Shown here in pieces: positions 56,001-64,000 of a stretch of 64,000 nucleotides of DNA. The notes beneath the pieces were generated by a model. The model was not told where the DNA came from and did not search any database. It saw nothing but the letters and a program-made list of their open reading frames with translations. Each line of letters begins with the position of its first letter. Position 1 is the stretch's first letter. Origin of the DNA: Epithemia pelagica (taxonomy: Eukaryota; Bacillariophyta; Bacillariophyceae; Surirellales; Surirellaceae); the NCBI GenBank assembly GCA_946965045.2, contig OX337229.1, forward strand, positions 6,014,001-6,078,000, written 5' to 3'. Both the position numbers and the translations under genes were made by a program.

Positions 56001-56945
56001 TGTACTCCGACGTTGCACGGCAATTTCTTTCGATTTCCTGGCAGACAGTAACTCTTGTTTTTCTATATAAACCAGTAGATCGTAGAACATACCGCCATCG
56101 TCTCCGTTTCTTCCATATTGTACCAAAGAATCTCTTTCTTCAAGGTACATCTTGAACCATGTGTCAGGCATCGTATACAACAGTGCTTTCTCCATTTGGA
56201 TATTGGAAATCACGTCCATGTTCTCGTCCGATGTCGATTCTGAGATGAAACGGTGTATGGCCACCATATGTTCGATAACCCATGCGATTTTACCAACAGG
56301 TACGAGACGCGGTTTCCTGTAAAGGGAGGAATCATCTAGAAGGTATCGTTTCAATGCTTCTCCAATCCCACCGATCCCCTTGCGTGTCTTCTTAGAGACT
56401 AAGCCATGAGAGGAAAGAAATCTGATAATGGTTTGTCTCAGATTCTCAGTACTGTCTATCACTGTCGTCCCAAATGCCTGATTCCAAATATTGGAAACAG
56501 GACTGTAGAGAGTCTTTTTGAACAACAGTCGAGCAACCATTGGAGTCAACTTGTCATCATCATCCATCTCGTTCTTAATTCTTGTGAAACAGAAAACGGA
56601 GTGACAGATGATATCTTGGAATGCAGGCGAATAACAGATTGGTAGGAATATCTTCACATAATGGCCGTCATGTGGTACCTCCACTGTTGTCCATTTTCCT
56701 GATTTGTCTTGGAAAACACTTTCATACCAATTGAGGACACTTTCGTATGTAATGGGCATAATACCGGTGTAGTGAGATTCCTCGCTTGTGTGTGTTCGAA
56801 GTGTATGATTGGTACCAGAAACAGTCATAGTCGACACGTCCTTTCTTTTGTTTCGCACTTCATCATTCATTGAAGAAGGGTCACCAGGATTCTTGGCGGT
56901 CGGTGGCTTTTTGTAGCGAGGGCCCTTGATGCGGTTGCCCGCCAT
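52922..56945 (-). CDS. Transposon-carried double-RING protein (1,315 aa)
   Basis: Two exons (56945-55821 and 55744-52922) join in phase 0 across a 76-bp intron (GTAAGA ... CTTAG). The N-terminal 375 residues are of unknown fold, with a basic KGPRYKKPP start. The middle has a segment (LLAFEIDKKILHIYEP) loosely like Ulp1/C48 proteases; this is weak. Two RING fingers follow: CVCCNRAL ... CGHLVHGNCL ... CPQC (about residues 823-870) and CSICMTRKVDCELFLCRHTFCRECV ... CMVC (about 953-995), both with complete metal ligands. The tail is Arg/His/Ser/Asn-rich with imperfect repeats of about 35 residues (SNRHPMDW ... GYNEHSR). RING proteins are typically E3 ubiquitin or SUMO-targeted ligases; a role in protecting or regulating the transposase is inference. 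The 3' end overlaps the transposase gene by 139 bp. Confidence 0.68.
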
Positions 56946-58787
56946 TTTGTACTTGTCACGATGCGCTTTTTGTGTAGCGTCTTTGTTTCAACAACAACAA
57001 CAACAAGGGTAGTCGAGGAAGCGCTTTAATTGTAGCGTCTTTGAGACAACCTTGTGTACTTGTCTAAACAGTAAAAAGTGTGCGCTGAATTGTGTAGCGT
57101 CTTTGGTTTGGTCCTGAACTCTGGTGGTAACAAAACAACAACCAAATCGAAGGAATACACTACGACGCGCTTTATGTGTAGCGTCTTGTTCGTTGTGATC
57201 CAACAATCGGTGCCAGAATTTGCTACTCCAAAACCAGGGGTTGGTTGGTTGTCCAAGCAATCTCGCGACAAGAATAGAACAGAAGCAACTGGCTACCACC
57301 GTGTCACACTGCTTGCTTTGGGTCTGTTCTATTCAAGTCGGAGTATCACGAGGACAGGAGGGTTCTTGATAAACAATCTAACAGATAGCCCGAAACCGCT
57401 TTAATTGTAATAGCGTGATTGGAATGAAGGACAGAGCTGAGTGAAACAAGCAACAATCAGACAGATGCCCCAAGCCGCTTTAATTGTAGCGTGGTGATTG
57501 GAATGGCAGAGCTGCAAGATAGTGCAAGTGTCAAAGATAAGACAAATGTCGACAATATTTCGAATGCTCTGGTGGTCGTTCTTCTTCTTGGGTTCCTCTT
57601 CTTCTTGTTTTCCTGTTGTAGCGGTTTTGGAGTGAAGGTCGTGGTTGAAAGGAAGCAAGCAACAATCAGACAGATGCCCCAAGCCGCTTTAGTTGTAGCG
57701 TGATTGGAATGGCAGAGCTGCAAGATAGTGCAAGTGTCAATGTCTCGAATGCTCTGGCCGTGCTTGAGTTCCTCTTCCTCTTCTTCTGGTGCAGCGGTTT
57801 TGGAGTGAAGGTGGCTGAAGAGGAAGCAAGCAACAAAAAGGTGGCTGAAAAGGAATCAAGCAACAATCAGACAGATGCCCCAAGCCGCTTTAATTGTAGC
57901 GTGATTGGAATGGCAGAGCTGTTAGGTTGGTGAAAGAAGTTGGATAGGTGAAAGGATTGAAAAGGGAATCTCGGCAGAGAGAAAGCAAGCAACAAAAAGG
58001 TGGCTGAAAAGGAACCAAGAAACAATCAGACAGATGCCCCAAGCCGCTTTAATTGTAGCGTGATTGGAATGGCAGAGCTGTTAGGTTGATGAAAGAAGCT
58101 GGATAGATAATGGGATTGAACAGGGGAATCTCGATAGCGTTGGGTGATCGATTGCTGTTGTTGCTGCTGCTGCTGTTGTTGTTTGTTGTGGTGTGTTGGG
58201 TGGAGGTGGAGGGAGATGAATGAGCATCGATTCTGGTGGTCGTTGATTGTTGAATGACTAGTATGCTAAGTTGTTCGGTTTTGTTCGATGGATCAGAGTG
58301 TCGAGTTGGTAATCCCCGCGGTTAGGGTGATTGGGAAGGAGGATCCATCTGAGACATTCTTTGGGACATCCATGTGCGTCAGTCTTTCTGGCAGCTGCTG
58401 TGTGATGTGGTGGGAGTGGAAATTCGTGATTCAAAGGTGAGGGGACAGACGCTTGCGCATGAGGGTTGCGTCATGCGCGTCTCGGGGGGGTCGAGCGCGC
58501 CAGATAGTTGTAGTGCGCATTATCGGAGTGTGGCGCGCGTTATTCGTGGTTTGATCGCGGGCTTGTGCGCATTAAAATTGTTGCATGCGCGTGATAGTCA
58601 GCTCGATCTCTAGAACTAGCTAGAGAAATGTGCATTGTTAGACCTAGATTTGCAGATTTAGTTGGGAAAGCAGGATTATAGTTAAAAACTGCGCATATAA
58701 AAATAAACTGCGCATAAAAAATTTTAATTCGGCGAATTTTTTCTAGAAATTCGCTTTTGGGGGTGGAAATCAAGCGCCAGGGCCCAT
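56946..58787. other. Right noncoding arm of the transposon with subterminal repeats
   Basis: About 1.8 kb without a convincing gene. At 56960-57190 the motif TGTAGCGTCTTTG recurs four times. From about 57390 to 58085 a larger unit (CCGCTTTAATTGTAGCGTGATTGGAATG) recurs about five times with 70-210-bp spacing, separated by GCAACAATCAGACAGATG-type spacers. From 58440 to 58720 there are at least seven TGCGCA or TGCGCG motifs in an otherwise AT-rich stretch. Short ORFs here follow the repeats. Confidence 0.7.
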
Positions 58788-58802
58788 TTCCCTCCTTAGA
58801 TG
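58788..58802 (-). repeat. Right terminal inverted repeat
   Basis: Reads CATCTAAGGAGGGAA on the minus strand; one mismatch to the left end. Followed by AG and the satellite. Confidence 0.8.
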
Positions 58803-61800
58803 AGTACTATAAGATTTGTCGCCATTTGTTTCGCGTGAGAACAACTCTAGTATCCACAGGTTTTGGAATGTGAAAATGGCGTCACTTATAGTCCACGCCA
58901 TAAGGTATCTGATGATGTAATGCAATTTGGGTTCGGCAACTTTGATGGTATACTTGTTCCTGTTCGACTTGAGGCTATAGTACTATAAGATTTGTCGCCA
59001 TTTGTTTCGCGTGAGAACAACTCTAGAATCCGCATGTTTTGGAATGTGAAAAAGGTGTCACTTATAGTCCACGCCATACGGTATCTGATGATGTAATGCA
59101 ATTTGGGTTCGGCAACTTTGATGGTATACTTGTTCCTGTTCGACTTGAGGCTATAGTACTATAAGATTTGTCGCCATTTGTTTCGCGTGAGAACAACTCT
59201 AGAATCCACAGGTTTTGGAATGTGAACCTGTTGTCACTTATAGTCCACGTCATAAGGTATCTGATAATGCAATGCAATTTGGGTGCGGCAACTTTGATGG
59301 TATACTTGTTCCTGTTCGACTTGAGGCTATAGTACTATAAGATTTGTCGCCATTTGTTTCGCGTGAGAACAACTCTAGTATCCACAGGTTTTGGAATATG
59401 AACCTGTTGTCACTTATAGTCCACGCCATAAGTTATCTGATGATGCAATGCAATTTGGGTTTGGCAACTTTGATGGTATACTTGTTCCTGTTCGACTTGA
59501 GGCTATAGTACTATAAGATTTGTCGCCATTTGTTTCGCGTGAGAACAACTCTAGTATCCTCATGTTTTGGAATGTGAAAATGGTGTCACTTATAGTCCAC
59601 GTCATAAGGTATCTGATAATGCAATGCAATTTGGGTGCGGCAACTTTGATGGTATACTTGTTCCTGTTCGACTTGAGGCTATAGTACTATAAGATTTGTC
59701 GCCATTTGTTTCGCGTGAGAACAACTCTAGTATCCACAGGTTTTGGAATGTGAAAATGGTGTCACTTATAGTCCACGCCATAAGGTATCTGATGATGTAA
59801 TGCAATTTGGGTGCGGCAACTTTGATGGTATACTTGCTCCTGTTCAACTTGAGGCTATTGTACTATAAGATTTGTCGCCATTTGTTTCGCGTGAGAACAA
59901 CTCTAGAATCCACAGGTTTTGGAATGTGAAAATGGTGTCACTTATAGTCCACGCCATAAGGTATCTGATAATTCAATGCAATTTGGGTTCGACAACTTTG
60001 ATGGTATACTTGTTCCTGTTCAACTTGAGGCTATTGTACTATAAGATTTGTCGCCATTTGTTTCGCGTGAGAACAACTCTAGAATCCACAGGTTTTGGAA
60101 TGTGAAAATGGTGTCACTTATAGTCCACGCCATAAGGTATCTGATAATTCAATGCAATTTGGGTTCGGCAACTTAAATGGTATACTTGTTCCTGTTCGAC
60201 TTGAGGCTATAGTACTATAAGATTTGTCGCCATTTGTTTCGCGTGAAAACAACTCTAGTATCCACAGGTTTTGGAATGTGAAAATGGTGTCACTTATAGT
60301 CCACGTCATAAGGTATCTGATAATGCAATGCAATTTGGGTGCGGCAACTTTGATGGTATACTTGTTCCTGTTCGACTTGAGGCTATACTACTATAAGATT
60401 TGTCGCCATTTGTTTCGCGTGAGAACAACTCTAGTATCCACAGGTTTTGGAATGTGAAAAAGGTGTCACTTATAGTCCACGCCATAAGGTATCTGATGAT
60501 GTAATGCAATTTGGGTGCGGCAACTTTGATGGTATACTTGTTCCTGTTCCCCTTGAGGCTATTGTACTATAAGATTTGTCGCCATTTGTTTCGCGTGAGA
60601 ACAACTCTAGAATCCACAGGTTTTGGAATGTGAAAATGGTGTCACTTATAGTCCACGCCATAAGGTATCTGATGATGTAATGCAATTTGGGTTCGGCAAC
60701 TTTGATGGTATACTTGTTCCTGTTCCACTTGAGGCTATTGTACTATAAGATTTGTCGCCATTTGTTTCGCGTGAGAACAACTCTAGAAACCACAGGTTTT
60801 GGAATGTGAAAATGGTGTCACTTATAGTCCACGCCATAAGGTATCTGATGATGCAATGCAATTTGGGTTCGGCAACTTAAATGGTATACTTGTTCCTGTT
60901 CGACTTGAGGCTATTGTACTATAAGATTTGTCGCCATTTGTTTCGCGTGAGAACAACTCTAGAATCCACAGGTTTTGGAATGTGAAAATGGTGTCACTTA
61001 TAGTCCACGCCATAAGGTATCTGATGATGCAATGCAATTTGGGTTCGGCAACTTAAATGGTATACTTGTTCCTGTTCGACTTGAGGCTATTGTACTATAA
61101 GATTTGTCGCCATTTGTTTCGCGTGAGAACAACTCTAGTATCCACAGGTTTTGGAATATGAACCTGTTGTCACTTATAGTCCACGCCATAAGGTATCTGA
61201 TGATGTAATGCAATTTGGGTTCGGCAACTTTGATGGTATACTTGTTCCTGTTCGACTTGAGGCTATAGTACTATAAGATTTGTCGCCATTTGTTTCGCGT
61301 GAGAACAACTCTAGTATCCACAGGTTTTGGAATGTGAAAATAGTGTCACTTAAAGTCCACGCCATAAGTTATCTGATGATGCAATGCAATTTGGGTGCGG
61401 CAACTTTGATGGTATACTTGCTCCTGTTCAACTTGAGGCTATTGTACTATAAGATTTGTCGCCATTTGTTTCGCGTGAGAACAACTCTAGTATCCACAGG
61501 TTTTGGAATGTGAAAATGGTGTCACTTATAGTCCACGCCATAAGGTATCTGATGATGTAATGCAATTTGGGTGCGGCAACTTTGATGGTATACTTGCTCC
61601 TGTTCAACTTGAGGCTATTGTACTATAAGATTTGTCGCCATTTGTTTCGCGTGAGAACAACTCTAGAATCCACAGGTTTTAAAATGTGAAAATGGTGTCA
61701 CTTATAGTCCACGCCATAAGGTATCTGATAATTCAATGCAATATCTGATGATGCAATGCAATTTGGGTTCGGCAACTTTGATGGTATACTTGTTCCTGTT

Positions 61801-64000
61801 CGACTTGAGGCTATAGTACTATAAGATTTGTCGCCATTTGTTTCGCGTGAGAACAACTCTAGAATCCGCATGTTTTGGAATGTGAAAAAGGTGTCACTTA
61901 TAGTCCACGCCATAAGGTATCTGATGATGTAATGCAATTTGGGTTCGGCAACTTTGATGGTATACTTGTTCCTGTTCGACTTGAGGCTATACTACTATAA
62001 GATTTGTCGCCATTTGTTTCGCGTGAGAACAACTCTAGAATCCACAGGTTTTGGAATGTGAAAATGGTGTCACTTATAGTCCACGCCATAAGGTATCTGA
62101 TAATGCAATGCAATTTGGGTTCGGCAACTTTGATGGTATACTTGTTCCTGTTCGACTTGAGGCTATAGTACTATAAGATTTGTCGCCATTTGTTTCGCGT
62201 GAGAACAACTCTAGTATCCACAGGTTTTGGAATGTCAAAATGGTGTCACTTATAGTCCACGCCATAAGGTATCTGATGATGCAATGCAATTTGGGTGCGG
62301 CAACTTTGATGGTATACTTGTTCCTGTTCGCCTTGAGGCTATAGTACTATAAGATTTGTCGCCATTTGTTTCGCATGAGAACAACTCTAGAATCCACAGG
62401 TTTTGGAATGTGAAAAAGGTGTCACTTATAGTCCACGCCATAAGGTATCTGATGATGTAATGCAATTTGGGTTCGGCAACTTTGATGGTATACTTGTTCC
62501 TGTTCCACTTGAGGCTATTGTACTATAAGATTTGTCGCCATTTGTTTCGCGTGAGAACAACTCTAGAATCCACAGGTTTTGGAATGTGAAAATGGTGTCA
62601 CTTATAGTCCACGCCATAAGGTATCTGATGTTGCAATGCAATTTGGGTTCGGCAACTTAAATGGTATACTTGTTCCTGTTCGACTTGAGGCTATTGTACT
62701 ATAAGATTTGTCGCCATTTGTTTCGCGTGAGAACAACTCTAGAATCCACAGGTTTTGGAATGTGAAAATGGTGTCACTTATAGTCCACGCCATAAGGTAT
62801 CTGATGATGCAATGCAATTTGGGTTCGGCAACTTAAATGGTATACTTGTTCCTGTTCGACTTGAGGCTATTGTACTATAAGATTTGTCGCCATTTGTTTC
62901 GCGTGAGAACAACTCTAGTATCCACAGGTTTTGGAATATGAACCTGTTGTCACTTATAGTCCACGCCATAAGGTATCTGATGATGTAATGCAATTTGGGT
63001 TCGGCAACTTTGATGGTATACTTGTTCCTGTTCGACTTGAGGCTATAGTACTATAAGATTTGTCGCCATTTGTTTCGCGTGAGAACAACTCTAGTATCCA
63101 CAGGTTTTGGAATATGAACCTGTTGTCACTTATAGTCCACGCCATAAGGTATCTGATGATGCAATGCAATTTGGGTTCGGCAACTTAAATGGTATACTTG
63201 TTCCTGATCGACTTGAGGCTATTGTACTATAAGATTTGTCGCCATTTGTTTCGCGTGAGAACAACTCTAGAATCCACAGGTTTTGGAATGTGAAAATGGT
63301 GTCACTTATAGTCCACGCCATAAGGTATCTGATGTTGTTATGCAATTTGGGTGCGGCAACTTTGATGGTATACTTGCTCCTGTTCAACTTGAGGCTATTG
63401 TACTATAAGATTTGTCGCCATTTGTTTCGCGTGAGAACAACTCTAGAATCCACAGGTTTTGGAATGTGAAAATGGTGTCACTTATAGTCCACGCCATAAG
63501 GTATCTGATAATTCAATGCAATTTGGGTTCGACAACTTTGATGGTATACTTGTTCCTGTTCGACTTGAGGCTATAGTACTATAAGATTTGTCGCCATTTG
63601 TTTCGCGTGAAAACAACTCTAGTATCCACAGGTTTTGGAATGTGAAAATGGTGTCACTTATAGTCCACGCCATAAGGTATCTGATAATTCAATGCAATTT
63701 GGGTTCGACAACTTTGATGGTATACTTGTTCCTGTTCGACTTGAGGCTATAGTACTATAAGATTTGTCGCCATTTGTTTCGCGTGAGAACAACTCTAGTA
63801 TCCACATGTTTTGGAATGTGAAAAAGGTGTCACTTATATTCCACGCCATACGATATCTGATGATGCAATGCAATTTGGGTGCGGCAACTTTGATGGTATA
63901 CTTGTTCCTGTTCGCCTTGAGGCTATAGTACTATAAGATTTGTCGCCATTTGTTTCGCATGAGAACAACTCTAGAATCCACAGGTTTTGGAATGTGAAAA
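58803..64000 (+). repeat. 176-bp satellite, right segment (about 29.5 units, runs off window)
   Basis: Same unit and orientation as 43922-46941, resuming exactly where that segment stopped. Variant units recur at ten-unit spacing: TGTTCCACTT at 60721 and 62501, and TTGGAATATG at 61151 and 62931, both 1,780 bp apart. The extra 20 bp comes from an internal duplication at about 61741 (ATCTGATGATGCAATGCAAT). The array continues past base 64000. Confidence 0.97.

Larger units (their letters stand above)
46942..58802 (+). mobile_element. 11.86-kb CACTA/CMC-like DNA transposon with accessory genes
   Basis: It is bounded by 15-bp inverted ends (CATCTAAGGAAGGAA at left, CATCTAAGGAGGGAA read inward from the right; one mismatch) and a 2-bp AG duplication, inserted in a satellite unit. 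It carries a DDE-type transposase with an N-terminal zinc finger, a double-RING protein and a third gene. Ends are rich in TGCGCA motifs, and the right arm holds tandem subrepeats, as in CACTA elements. The ends do not start with CACTA, so the exact family is open (CACTA/Plavaka-like by protein). Confidence 0.8.

Noticed and set aside
58374-58613. 79-codon ORF in the right arm of the transposon
   Set aside because: It overlaps the TGCGCA-rich subterminal region and has no domain.
38081-64000. CRISPR-like array
   Set aside because: The repeats are 176 bp, directly adjacent with no unique spacers, and lie in a eukaryotic context; this is satellite DNA.

Overview
This window looks like nuclear DNA of a diatom or close stramenopile relative (inference). 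The reasons are compact genes with short spliceosomal introns (about 47-304 bp, many starting GTACGT or GTAAG), protein-coding triplet microsatellites, and a Copia remnant resembling diatom CoDi reverse transcriptases. No rRNA, tRNA or CRISPR array was recognised.

Region 1 (1-24047) is ordinary gene space. In order it holds: a membrane protein of tandem GAIWG repeats cut by the left edge (-); an EXS-domain ERD1/XPR1-like transporter (-); a seven-exon SWR1/SRCAP-type remodeler of 2,048 aa whose C-terminus carries WW, F-box-like and beta-helix-like modules (-); an LSM14/RAP55/SCD6 mRNP protein divergent from it (+); a 2,279-aa DDT-bromodomain-PHD chromatin protein (+); and a U-box cyclophilin of the PPIL2 type (+). 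Two large chromatin regulators therefore lie within 10 kb.

Region 2 (24045-37626) is rearranged. A 1,489-aa helical protein with a long poly-Q tract (possibly Integrator subunit 2-like, weak) is divergent from a block derived from the 5' end of the mitochondrial delta-1-pyrroline-5-carboxylate dehydrogenase gene (P5CDH). That 5' block occurs three times. The native copy heads intact P5CDH (35381-37626). Copy A is joined to a decayed cryptochrome/photolyase. Copy B lies in frame with a Crinkler-RHS-type NTPase/nuclease effector gene, separated from it by one TAA. A and B also carry the 5' end of the poly-Q gene, so together they form an inverted duplication of about 0.8 kb.

Region 3 (38081-64000) is one 176-bp satellite array interrupted by two insertions. 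The first is a Copia-like LTR element (38544-43921) with 756-bp LTRs that look identical and a 5-bp duplication; its pol is decayed. The second is an 11.86-kb DNA transposon (46942-58802) with 15-bp terminal inverted repeats and a 2-bp duplication. It carries a CACTA/CMC-like transposase, a 1,315-aa double-RING protein and a 619-aa protein of unknown function. The satellite shows a ten-unit higher-order period (1,760 bp) on both sides of the DNA transposon, which suggests a centromeric or other structural array.

All exon joins were inferred by eye from splice motifs, reading phase and family conservation.
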